NCBI GenBank assembly: GCA_025356335.1
Contig: JANXUF010000138.1
Span: 32,391-96,390 of the forward strand
Source of the DNA: Actinomycetes bacterium
GTDB lineage: Bacteria; Actinomycetota; Acidimicrobiia; Acidimicrobiales; Ilumatobacteraceae
Length of the DNA: 64,000 nt
Direction of reading: 5' to 3'
Shown here piece by piece: positions 25,052-32,779 of the stretch. Numbering within the stretch: the stretch's first letter is position 1; every line of letters starts with the position of its first letter. The notes beneath the pieces were generated by a model. It saw only the letters and a list, made by a program, of their open reading frames with translations. It was not told the origin of the DNA and made no database searches. The position numbers and the translations under genes are program-made.

Positions 25052-25425
25052 TCGCCCGGAAGTCGCCTCGTGGCGGGACTGGCGGCGAGCAGTTCGTCTG
25101 GCAACTCCACCCCGGAAATCTCCGACGTCCAGTACGTTCCGGCATCGAGGCGACCGAGCGCGGCCTCGGCGTCTGCCAGGTCGATGGCGATCGGCTCCAG
25201 ATCGACGGGTATCGATTCGGGTGCCGGCCGCCCCACTGACGCGGCCGTGGCGGTTCCGGCGACGGGCATCTCGGACACGCCGGTGACGTCGAGCTCGACG
25301 GGATCAGCGGGCGCGATCAGCTCAGGAGTGGGTTCGACATACGACATACCAGTCGCCAACCGTAGCGCCGCCACCGCATTGCCGGACTTCGTCCGATCGA
25401 GCAGATGAATTCCGGCCGGTGTCAC
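25048..25425 (-). CDS. DksA/TraR-like protein without zinc-finger cysteines
   Basis: The protein has 125 residues from a GTG start with GGGAGCC upstream. The C-terminal segment DAEAALGRLDAGTYWTSEISGVELPDELLAASPATRR follows the DksA/TraR zinc-finger consensus (ALxRLDxGTYGxCexCGxxIPxxRLeAxPxAxxC) almost word for word, but each zinc Cys position that can be seen holds another residue (TSEISG for TCEVCG), and the final Cys pair is absent. The N-terminal part is low-complexity. DksA/TraR proteins bind the RNA polymerase secondary channel. Whether this one still does is unknown. Coupled to the AarF/UbiB kinase. Confidence 0.62.
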   Translation of the reverse strand: MTPAGIHLLDRTKSGNAVAALRLATGMSYVEPTPELIAPADPVELDVTGVSEMPVAGTATAASVGRPAPESIPVDLEPIAIDLADAEAALGRLDAGTYWTSEISGVELPDELLAASPATRRLPGE

Positions 25426-25538
25426 CGATTGTCGGCTCCCGAGCAGACATTCGGTGACCCGGGAGCCGGCGATGCGCCGTTCACCTGCGGTTCACCGTTG
25501 GTCTTCTCCCGTTCATCGTTGATGAGTACTGTGCAGAC

Positions 25539-26549
25539 GTGGCATCTGTGACGTTGGCGTCGATCACCAAGAAGTTCGGCGACACGATCGCGGTCGACAA
25601 TGTGTCGATCGACGTCGCAGACGGCGAGTTCATGGTGCTGCTCGGACCATCCGGCTGCGGCAAGTCGACGCTGCTGCGAATGATCGCCGGGTTGGAGGAT
25701 CCGACGTCCGGTGACGTGCTCATCGGCACCCATCGCGTCAACGACCTGCTGCCGAAGGAACGCGATGTGGCGATGGTCTTTCAGAGCTACGCGCTCTATC
25801 CGCACAAGACGGTGCAGGCGAACATCGAGTTCCCGCTCAAGGTTCGTGGCGTGTCGGTCGCCGATCGTGCCAAGCAGGCCAAGGACGCAGCTGAACTCCT
25901 GGAACTGACCGACTATCTCAAGCGCAAACCCGGTCAGTTGTCAGGCGGTCAACGCCAGCGCGTCGCCCTCGCCAGAGCGATCGTCCGTCAACCAGCCGTG
26001 TTCTGTATGGACGAACCGTTGTCGAACCTCGATGCAAAACTGCGCGGGGAGACCCGCGCAGAACTCGTCGCCCTGCACCAGCGCCTGAAGACGACGTTCG
26101 TCTATGTCACCCACGACCAGGTCGAGGCGATGACGATGGGCTCGCGCATCGCCGTGATGTCCAAGGGCGTCCTGCAACAGATCGGCACACCGCAGGAGGT
26201 CTACGCCAAGCCGGCGACGACGTTCGTGGCAACATTCCTCGGAACTCCGCCGATGAACATCTTCCCCGCAGGCAGCCTCGAACCTGGCGCGATGCTCGTC
26301 GGTGTCCGACCAGAACACCTGACGATCGCCGCAGACGGTGGTGTCGAGGCAACCGTCGTGCTGGTGGAGCAACTCGGCCACGAGATCCACGTCGTCTGTG
26401 CGCTGTCGAACGGTACGAAGGTGATCGTCCGCCGGCCGGCCGACGACGACAACCTGCCGCAGGATGGCGATGTCGTCCATCTCCAAGCGTGGGCCCATCG
26501 GCGGCATCACTTCGATCCGGACACCGGCATGCGGGTCGACACCGAATGA
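25539..26549 (+). CDS. ugpC: ABC importer ATP-binding protein, sugar/glycerol-phosphate type
   Basis: The protein has 336 residues. Walker A is GPSGCGKST, the signature LSGGQRQRVALARA, Walker B VFCMDEPLSNLDAKLR, and the switch His lies in YVTHDQVEAMTM. A MalK/UgpC-type TOBE domain follows (VGVRPEHLTIAADGGVEATVV). First gene of a four-gene importer operon. TACTGT (25527-25532) ends 6 nt before the GTG, so translation is probably leaderless. The gene symbol reflects family resemblance; sugar rather than glycerol-3-phosphate is possible. Confidence 0.9.
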   Translation: MASVTLASITKKFGDTIAVDNVSIDVADGEFMVLLGPSGCGKSTLLRMIAGLEDPTSGDVLIGTHRVNDLLPKERDVAMVFQSYALYPHKTVQANIEFPLKVRGVSVADRAKQAKDAAELLELTDYLKRKPGQLSGGQRQRVALARAIVRQPAVFCMDEPLSNLDAKLRGETRAELVALHQRLKTTFVYVTHDQVEAMTMGSRIAVMSKGVLQQIGTPQEVYAKPATTFVATFLGTPPMNIFPAGSLEPGAMLVGVRPEHLTIAADGGVEATVVLVEQLGHEIHVVCALSNGTKVIVRRPADDDNLPQDGDVVHLQAWAHRRHHFDPDTGMRVDTE

Positions 26550-26562
26550 GAGTCGATACAGA

Positions 26563-27468
26563 ATGAACAGCCGCAAACGGCGCGACCTCGGCACGGCGGC
26601 GATGATGCTGCTGCCTTCATTGGCGATCCTCAGCGCCTTCGTGCTCTACCCGCTCGGTCGTGCGGTTTGGATGGGGCAGCAGCGGTGCAACGCGGTGACG
26701 AAGGTCTGCAGATCATCCGGTTGGGGGCAATATCTCGATGTCCTGCAGTCAAGCCAGTTCCAGAACGCGTTGGTGGTCACCGTCAAGTTCGTGCTGCTGA
26801 CCGTCCCCGTCGGCCTGTTCCTCGGCGTTGTACTGGCCGTACTCGCCGACAAGGCCATCCGCGGTATCGGCTTCTTCCGAACCGTCTTCACCTCGACGAT
26901 CGCCACCTCCGTCGCCGTTGCCTCGTTGATGTGGCTGTTCCTGCTACAGCCGTCGATCGGCGTACTGACGAACGTTCCGTTCCTCGTCAAACTGTTCCCG
27001 GTGATCAAGAATCCGGGACTGCTCCAGGACTCCGGGACGGCGCTGTCGGCAGCCGCGGCGTCGAGCGTCTGGGCGAACCTCGGTTTCACGTTCGTACTGG
27101 TGACCGCCGGCCTGCAGTCGATACCGCGAGACCTGTACGAGAGCGCCTTCGTCGACGGAGCCGGAGGTTTCCGCCGATTCACGAATGTGACGTTGCCGTT
27201 GCTCTCGCCGGTGCTGCTGTTCTCGAGTGTCGTGCTCACCAGCAGAGCGTTCCAGGCATACGGGGAGTTCGACCTGCTGACGGGTGGCGGCCCGAAGCCG
27301 CAATTCTCCACCACCACGGTCACGTACCTGGCATACGGCACCGGCACCTCGATCGGCGGTGACGACGGCTTGAAATCGACGATCGCCATCTTGCTGTTCG
27401 TCATCTTGCTGATCCTCTCGGCGGCGCAATTCCGCGGATTCGGCAAGCGGGTGGAATATGGCAACTGA
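26563..27468 (+). CDS. ugpA: ABC importer permease, UgpA/MalF-like
   Basis: The protein has 301 residues with six predicted membrane helices. The permease EAA loop reads YESAFVDGAGGFRRFTNVTLPLLSP. The cytosolic N-terminus is short (MNSRKRRDLGTAAMMLLPSLAILSAF). The frame runs upstream into the ATPase gene, but the ATG at 26563, 13 nt after that gene's stop, begins the natural N-terminus. It overlaps the next permease by 11 nt. Confidence 0.9.
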   Translation: MNSRKRRDLGTAAMMLLPSLAILSAFVLYPLGRAVWMGQQRCNAVTKVCRSSGWGQYLDVLQSSQFQNALVVTVKFVLLTVPVGLFLGVVLAVLADKAIRGIGFFRTVFTSTIATSVAVASLMWLFLLQPSIGVLTNVPFLVKLFPVIKNPGLLQDSGTALSAAAASSVWANLGFTFVLVTAGLQSIPRDLYESAFVDGAGGFRRFTNVTLPLLSPVLLFSSVVLTSRAFQAYGEFDLLTGGGPKPQFSTTTVTYLAYGTGTSIGGDDGLKSTIAILLFVILLILSAAQFRGFGKRVEYGN

Positions 27469-28303
27469 CGTCGCCGCCATCGACCGGGTCAACGGTTTCT
27501 GGCGTAGGGCCGGCCGCTACACAATCCTCGCGATCATCGCCGCCGTGATCCTCTTCCCGATCTACACGACGCTGGTTGCTGCGTTCAAGCCCGGCTCCAT
27601 CGCCCTGCGCCATCCCCTGCTGCCGGAGTCACCGACGTTCAGCGTCATCAAAGAGGCATGGACGGGCGGACATCTCGGCAAGTACATGCTGAACTCGGCG
27701 ATCGTCTGTCTGATCGTCGTCGTCGCCCAGATCATCACCTCGGTACTGTCGGCATACGCCTTTGCCTTCTTGCAGTTCCCCGGCCGGATGATCGTCTTCT
27801 CGATCTTCCTGGCGACACTGCTCGTTCCTGCCGAGGCGATCTATGTGACGAACTTCCGCACGATCCAGTCGCTGAACTGGATCGACAGTTTCAGGGCACT
27901 GACGATCCCGTTCCTGGCGACGGCATTCGGCACATTCCTGCTGCGCCAGGTGTTCCTGCAGATTCCCAAGGAACTGCACGAGGCGGCGGAGATGGACGGC
28001 ATCGGACATTGGGGCTTCATGAAGGAGGTCGCAGTGCCGCTCGTGCGCCCGTCGCTCGGCGCGCTCGGCCTGTTCTGCTTCCTCGGGACGTGGAACCAGT
28101 ATCTGTGGCCGGTCCTCGTCACGAAGACGAACGACTATCGCACCGTACAGAGCGGGCTGAAGGTGCTGGCCTCGTCACGGCTCGACTCCCCGAACCTGGT
28201 GATGGCCGGCACCGTCATCGCCGCCGTACCGATTTTCGCCGTATTGATCGTTTTCCAACGCCAACTGATCCGTGGCCTGACTGCAGGAGCTGTCAAGGGA
28301 TGA
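27458..28303 (+). CDS. ugpE: ABC importer permease, UgpE/MalG-like
   Basis: The protein has 281 residues with six membrane segments. The EAA motif is LHEAAEMDGIGHWGFMKEVAVPLVRPSLGA, followed by FLGTWNQYLWPVLV. It starts 11 nt inside the previous permease gene and its stop overlaps the ATG of the binding protein gene (ATGA), a fully coupled operon. It pairs with UgpA to form the membrane pore. Confidence 0.9.
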   Translation: MATDVAAIDRVNGFWRRAGRYTILAIIAAVILFPIYTTLVAAFKPGSIALRHPLLPESPTFSVIKEAWTGGHLGKYMLNSAIVCLIVVVAQIITSVLSAYAFAFLQFPGRMIVFSIFLATLLVPAEAIYVTNFRTIQSLNWIDSFRALTIPFLATAFGTFLLRQVFLQIPKELHEAAEMDGIGHWGFMKEVAVPLVRPSLGALGLFCFLGTWNQYLWPVLVTKTNDYRTVQSGLKVLASSRLDSPNLVMAGTVIAAVPIFAVLIVFQRQLIRGLTAGAVKG

Positions 28304-29952
28304 ACCCAACACCGCACATTCGATACGTTGCCGCCAAGCGCAGCGCCGGCCACCGGCGGTTCGTGATGCTCGCCGGCTCGATGGCGCTCGTTGCCGCCGC
28401 CTGTAGCAGCGGCAGCAAGAGCATCACCGACGCCGGCAACAAGGACACGAAGGCACCGATCGTCACGACGGCCGCAGCCACCACGGCGGCCGCCACCGGG
28501 ACAACGGCGACACCGTCATCGGGTGCCACTGCGGGTACCGCTGCGACCACAGCAGCCCCGGGCACTGCTGCTACGACGACCCCGGCGCCCACCGTTGCTC
28601 CGAGCACGACCACCAGTACACCGCTGGCAAATCTGCCAAAATGCGATACCACTGCGCTCGCCGCAGCGACCGGCACTGTGAATATCACCTACTGGGACGC
28701 GCTCGGCAGTACGCAACTGCAGGGATCGTTGAAGAAGCTGACAGATCTGTACAACACCAGTCAGGCGAAAGTGCATGTCATCATCCAGGAGCAGAACGCC
28801 TACGAGACGGCGATCGACGGTTACCTGCAGGCCAACCAGGACGGCCGCCCCGACATCGTGATGACGCCGGAATACGCTTTCACGCAGATCAAGGACACCA
28901 AGTCCGTCGTCCCGATCGACGCCTGTGCGACATCGTCGAAGTTCGACAAGTCGCCCTACGTGCCGGCAACACTCGCCGAGTATGCAGCTGGCGGCGTGCT
29001 GTGGTCGATGCCCTTCAACGTCTCCAACCCGGTCCTCTACTACAACAGGAAGGCGTTCACCGCTGCCGGGCTCGACCCGAACAAGCCGCCGGCGACGCTC
29101 GAGGAATTGCAGGCGGACAGCAAGAAGATCGTCGAAGCCAAGGCCTCGACATATGGTGTTGCGTTCGATACCGGCTTCGATTCCGGCGGCGGTTGGTACA
29201 CCGAGCAGTGGTTCGCCAAGTCCGGCGATTTCTATGCTGATAACCAGAACGGGCGTTCGGCCCCGGCGACGAAGGTCAACATCGACGATGCCACCGGCGT
29301 CGCGTTGATGACGTATCTGCAGTCGATGGTGTCGAGCAAGCTCGCCGTCAACGTCGGTGCGAACGACAGCGGTCAGGACACGCTGTTGAAGATGGCGGAC
29401 AAGACGCAGCCGGCGGCGATGTCGATCAATACGAGTGCAGGACTCGCCCAGGTACTGACGATCCTCAAAGCCGGAACGTTCCCCGGTCTGACGGTCGACG
29501 ACATCGGTATCGGACCGATGCCGGGACCAGCGGCGCAACCCGGCGTCAACGTCGGCGGCGCGTCGCTGTGGATCGTCGATCACAAGAACGATGCCAAGGC
29601 CGCAGCGGCGTGGGACTACATCCAGTTCCTGACGAACGCCCAGAGCCAGTCGACGTGGGCGGCGGACACGGGCTACGTGCCGTCACGCAAGGATTCGACG
29701 GAATTGGATCCACTCAAGACGACGTACGCCAACGACTCGCGCTTCGCCGTCGCCTTCGATCAGTTGCTGGCGACACCGAATATCCCTTCGTCGGCCGGAC
29801 CGGCTCTCGGACCCCAGCGTGAGGTCCGCAAGCTGGTCGCAACCGCAATGGCGGCGATCCTCGGCGGTGCCGATCCGCAGACATCATTGACCGATGCCGC
29901 CAAGCAATCCGATGCCCTGATCGCCCAATACAGCCAACAGGTCGGGGGCTGA
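28300..29952 (+). CDS. ugpB: ABC importer substrate-binding lipoprotein, UgpB-like
   Basis: The protein has 550 residues. A signal peptide ends in the lipobox LVAAACSSG (Cys at about 36), followed by ~75 residues of Ala/Thr-rich stalk. The family 1 solute-binding domain begins at VNITYWDALGSTQLQ. SMPFNVSNPVLYYNRKAFTAAGLDPNKPPATLEELQ matches the UgpB signature, and later NVGGASLWIV and AAAAWDYIQFLTNAQSQ are typical. Glycerol-3-phosphate diesters or oligosaccharides are likely ligands. The ATG overlaps the ugpE stop. Confidence 0.9.
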   Translation: MNPTPHIRYVAAKRSAGHRRFVMLAGSMALVAAACSSGSKSITDAGNKDTKAPIVTTAAATTAAATGTTATPSSGATAGTAATTAAPGTAATTTPAPTVAPSTTTSTPLANLPKCDTTALAAATGTVNITYWDALGSTQLQGSLKKLTDLYNTSQAKVHVIIQEQNAYETAIDGYLQANQDGRPDIVMTPEYAFTQIKDTKSVVPIDACATSSKFDKSPYVPATLAEYAAGGVLWSMPFNVSNPVLYYNRKAFTAAGLDPNKPPATLEELQADSKKIVEAKASTYGVAFDTGFDSGGGWYTEQWFAKSGDFYADNQNGRSAPATKVNIDDATGVALMTYLQSMVSSKLAVNVGANDSGQDTLLKMADKTQPAAMSINTSAGLAQVLTILKAGTFPGLTVDDIGIGPMPGPAAQPGVNVGGASLWIVDHKNDAKAAAAWDYIQFLTNAQSQSTWAADTGYVPSRKDSTELDPLKTTYANDSRFAVAFDQLLATPNIPSSAGPALGPQREVRKLVATAMAAILGGADPQTSLTDAAKQSDALIAQYSQQVGG

Positions 29953-29984
29953 CGACGTCGTCGAACCATTCCGTCGACGTCGTC
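29951..29984 (+). terminator. Hairpin at the end of the importer operon
   Basis: GACGACGTCG (29951-29960) and CGACGTCGTC (29975-29984) form a perfect 10-bp stem with a 14-nt loop, starting inside the ugpB stop codon. There is no T-tract, as is usual in such GC-rich genomes, so it may act in termination or mRNA 3' end protection. Confidence 0.45.
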
Positions 29985-30063
29985 CAGGGTTCGTGCAACA
30001 CGCCCACGAATGTGGATGTGACTGCACAAACCCGCCGGCGACCATCGGATGTCGCTGAAGAAA

Positions 30064-30576
30064 TCAGGCGACGGTGAGGGTGCCCTTCATCGAAGGGTGA
30101 ATCGCGCAGTGGTACGTGTAGGTACCGGCGGCGACGCCCTTGATGGTCGCTGTTGCACCGGCGCTGACGGGAACGTTGAAGGCCTTGCCATCGTCACTGG
30201 TGACCGTGTGGTCTGCGGAATCTTCGTTCTTGACGGCGATGTCCGTGCCGGCCTTGGCCGCCAATTTGGCCGGGTTGAAGGCGAAGCTCTTGATGTCGAG
30301 CGATGACGCTCCGCCGCCCGCTGCCGTTGCCGTCGTTGCTGCCCCGGCGGCTGCAGTTGTCGCTCCGGCCGCCGGCGTCGTCGCCGCAGCTGGTGTCGTC
30401 GCCGCAGCCGCGGGCGTCGTCGCCGCAGCTGGTGTCGTGACTGCGGCAGCCGGCGTTGTGACTCCGGCCGCCTTGGTTGTCGCCGTACTCGTGTAGGTGC
30501 TGCTACTGCTGCAGGCTGCAAACAGCCCGGCACTCAACACCGCAACCGGCACCATGGACCAACGTGAACGATTCAT
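30064..30576 (-). CDS. Cupredoxin-domain (plastocyanin-like) lipoprotein
   Basis: The protein has 170 residues. The lipobox is LFAACSSS (Cys at about 22), then a stalk made of TTPAA repeats to about residue 90, then a blue-copper domain: LDIKSFAFNPAKLAAKAG, SADHTVTSDDG (first copper His) and TYTYHCAIHPSMKGTLTV (Cys, His, Met ligands). All four type-1 copper ligands are present. It probably carries electrons on the outer side of the membrane. AGAGGA precedes the ATG. Confidence 0.9.
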   Translation of the reverse strand: MNRSRWSMVPVAVLSAGLFAACSSSSTYTSTATTKAAGVTTPAAAVTTPAAATTPAAAATTPAAATTPAAGATTAAAGAATTATAAGGGASSLDIKSFAFNPAKLAAKAGTDIAVKNEDSADHTVTSDDGKAFNVPVSAGATATIKGVAAGTYTYHCAIHPSMKGTLTVA

Positions 30577-30592
30577 CTTTTTCCTCTCAAAA

Positions 30593-30610
30593 CACCAAAT
30601 GTACTTGGTG
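30593..30610. promoter_or_regulatory. Inverted repeat upstream of the cupredoxin gene
   Basis: CACCAA (30593-30598) and TTGGTG (30605-30610) flank ATGTAC, 17 nt upstream of the cupredoxin ATG. It is a candidate operator or a 5' mRNA hairpin. It does not resemble the known CsoR copper operator. Confidence 0.35.
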
Positions 30611-30759
30611 TGTACGTTGCTGCTCGGTCAAGAGTTCATTTCCGCAGGCTGCGTACATGAACGCACGTCTTCCGAGGCGTGGACGCGTTCGATACCCCGT
30701 CCAGGCTGGCGCGATACCTTCTGGCAACACGATCATGATTTCACGGTAGCGTTCGCGTC

Positions 30760-31317
30760 ATGCCGCATCCTTTCCCCGCTGCCGACGGATCCTCGCCCAA
30801 GACGAAGGCGTTCAAGGACGTCCCTGAATTCGGTATCGACCCGACGAAGCGTTACACCGCGACGATCAGCACGACGGTCGGCGACCTCGTCATCGCCCTC
30901 GATGCCGTCAAGGCCCCGAACACGGTGAACAACTTCGTCTTTCTCGCTCGCTACGGCTACTACGACGGTGTCATCTTCCACCGCATCATCCGGAACTTCA
31001 TGGCCCAGGGTGGCGACCCGACGGGCACCGGTAGCGGTGGCCCCGGCTACAAGTTCAAGGACGAGCTGCCCAAGCCCGGCCAGTACGAGATCGGCTCGGT
31101 GGCGATGGCCAACGCCGGACCGAACACCAACGGCTCGCAGTTCTTCATCATCAGCGGGCCGGACGGCGTTCGGCTGCCGCCCGCCTATTCCTTGTTCGGC
31201 AAGGTCATCAAAGGCCTCGACGTCGTCGAAACGCTGCACTCCGTCGAGACCGCCCGCGGCGATCGCCCGAAAACCGACGTCGTGATCAACAGCGTGACGG
31301 TCACCGAAGCCGACTGA
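30760..31317 (+). CDS. Peptidyl-prolyl cis-trans isomerase, cyclophilin type
   Basis: The protein has 185 residues and lacks a signal peptide, so it acts in the cytosol. Cyclophilin motifs are FHRIIRNFMAQGGDPTGTGSGGPGY (catalytic Arg and Gln), VAMANAGPNTNGSQFFI and LPPAYSLFGKVIKGLDVV. The N-terminal 25 residues are a short extension. TAGCGT (30747-30752) ends 7 nt before the ATG, consistent with leaderless translation. Confidence 0.93.
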   Translation: MPHPFPAADGSSPKTKAFKDVPEFGIDPTKRYTATISTTVGDLVIALDAVKAPNTVNNFVFLARYGYYDGVIFHRIIRNFMAQGGDPTGTGSGGPGYKFKDELPKPGQYEIGSVAMANAGPNTNGSQFFIISGPDGVRLPPAYSLFGKVIKGLDVVETLHSVETARGDRPKTDVVINSVTVTEAD

Positions 31318-31332
31318 CTGATTTCCTCGCAC

Positions 31333-31370
31333 GGGACCTCCGGCGCCAGGGCGCCTTTGATCCCGGCTCG
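31333..31370. repeat. REP-like palindromic element, copy 1
   Basis: This 38-nt element (gggacctccggcgcc, a 2-nt loop, then ggcgcctttgatcccggctcg) is repeated at 31435-31472 with only the loop bases changed (ag versus gt). An inner stem GGCGCC/GGCGCC and an outer stem GGGA/TCCC give a nested hairpin. Both copies follow ttcctcg. The pair lies between the convergent cyclophilin and M20 genes. Confidence 0.7.
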
Positions 31371-31434
31371 GGAGTGCACTGTTCGGTCGGGCAAGCCCTC
31401 CCTCACGACCTCCGCAGCATCCGAATTCCTCGAA

Positions 31435-31472
31435 GGGACCTCCGGCGCCGTGGCGCCTTTGATCCCGGCTCG
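31435..31472. repeat. REP-like palindromic element, copy 2
   Basis: This is the second copy of the element at 31333-31370, spaced 102 nt from the first. It ends 2 nt before the end of the M20 amidohydrolase gene. On the minus strand both copies would read AGIKGAxAPEVP in one frame, but no gene start supports translation. Confidence 0.7.
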
Positions 31473-31474
31473 AC

Positions 31475-32725
31475 TCAGAGCGAACCGGCGGCGATCAGTC
31501 CGATCGTTCTTCGGCTCGTGCGGTTGAAGGCATCGGCGGCCATTTCGAGGTGTTCGTCCGGCGTGTTCTCCTCCTTCGTGTGGCTGAGTCCGTCGATCGA
31601 GGACGAAAAGATCATCACCGTCGGCACTGCTCTGGCCATTTCGCTGGCGTCGTGCAGCGCACCACTCGGCAACTCGATGTCGTGACCCTCGACCTCGGCA
31701 ACGCTCTCGCGGGCGGCGTCGAGCAGCGCGGGGTGGAACGGCATCGGCGGGATGCGGAAGATGTGCTCCCACTCGATCGTGCAGCCCTCGGCAGCCGCTG
31801 CCGCTTCCGCTGCGTCGTGGGCATCGGCAAACATCGCCGCAAGCGCTTCGGCTTCGATGTGGCGCATGTCCATGGTGATGCGTGTTTCACCTGGCACTGC
31901 TGTCACCACGCCCGGCCAGCACTGGGCATACCCGACTGTGGTCACACCGTCGTGGCGCCTGGCGATCTCGGCGATCTCGAGGGCGAACCGTGAAGCGGCC
32001 CGGAAACTGTCTCGCCGCATCGGCATCGGCATCGTGCCGGCGTGCGCCGCCTGACCCCTGAAGATCAACCGCTCGCGCTCGATCCCTTTCGTGCCGGTCA
32101 CCGTGCAGATGCCCTTGCCGATCGATTCGAGGATCGGACCCTGTTCGATGTGCACCTCGACGTAGGCCTTGACATCCGCCAGCCGCGTTCGAGCGGCATC
32201 GAGGTTCTCCAGGGTGATGCCGTGCTCTCCGACGACGTCCACGAGTTTGTTCCCCTCCTTGTCGGACAACTCACGGAGCACCTCGAGGTCGAGGGTGCCG
32301 ACGGTCGCCGCAGATCCGAAGAGACTGCGCCCGAACCGTGCGCCCTCCTCGTCAGCCCAGTCGACGAGCGCAACGGTGACCGGCGGCGTGCCCTCGTCAG
32401 CGAGCGAGCGGAGCAGTTCGAGACCGGCCATCACACCGAGGGCACCGTCGAGCCAGCCACCCTTCGGCACGCTGTCGAGGTGGCTGCCGACGACGAGCGT
32501 GTCGATCGACGTGCCGCGCAACACCGCCCAGAGATTGCCGGCTTCGTCCTCGTCGACCTCGACCGGCAATGTCGCCAGACTCTCGCGCAGCAGCGTGCGA
32601 GCTTCGAGCCACTCCGGCGTCCAACACAACCGCCTGCTCCCGTCCGGTCCGCCGGTGCGGGCGTCGAGCGCGCGCAGTTCGGCGACCACTCTGGATGGGT
32701 CGAACGAGTTCTCGGCTACATGCAT
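31475..32725 (-). CDS. M20 family amidohydrolase (N-carbamoyl-L-amino acid hydrolase/allantoate amidohydrolase type)
   Basis: The protein has 416 residues. The dinuclear zinc site is complete: VVGSHLDSVPKGG, GWLDGALGV, ADEEGARFG, YVEVHIEQGPILE and SIDGLSHTKEENTP. The dimerisation insert FRGQAAHAGTMPMPMRRD is typical of HyuC/AllC proteins. The family removes N-carbamoyl groups from amino acids or ureido groups from allantoate. No hydantoinase is adjacent. TAATTT ends 6 nt before the ATG on the minus strand, giving a probable leaderless transcript. Confidence 0.9.
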   Translation of the reverse strand: MHVAENSFDPSRVVAELRALDARTGGPDGSRRLCWTPEWLEARTLLRESLATLPVEVDEDEAGNLWAVLRGTSIDTLVVGSHLDSVPKGGWLDGALGVMAGLELLRSLADEGTPPVTVALVDWADEEGARFGRSLFGSAATVGTLDLEVLRELSDKEGNKLVDVVGEHGITLENLDAARTRLADVKAYVEVHIEQGPILESIGKGICTVTGTKGIERERLIFRGQAAHAGTMPMPMRRDSFRAASRFALEIAEIARRHDGVTTVGYAQCWPGVVTAVPGETRITMDMRHIEAEALAAMFADAHDAAEAAAAAEGCTIEWEHIFRIPPMPFHPALLDAARESVAEVEGHDIELPSGALHDASEMARAVPTVMIFSSSIDGLSHTKEENTPDEHLEMAADAFNRTSRRTIGLIAAGSL

Positions 32726-32779
32726 CCACCGAAATTAGCGGCTGCGATGTCGCTCGCGGACCGGTGGCGCTGTGCGAGG

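Noticed and set aside
31333..31472. Short peptide-coding repeats (AGIKGAxAPEVP) on the minus strand
   Set aside because: No start codon or ribosome site, and the preserved feature is the DNA palindrome, not the reading frame.
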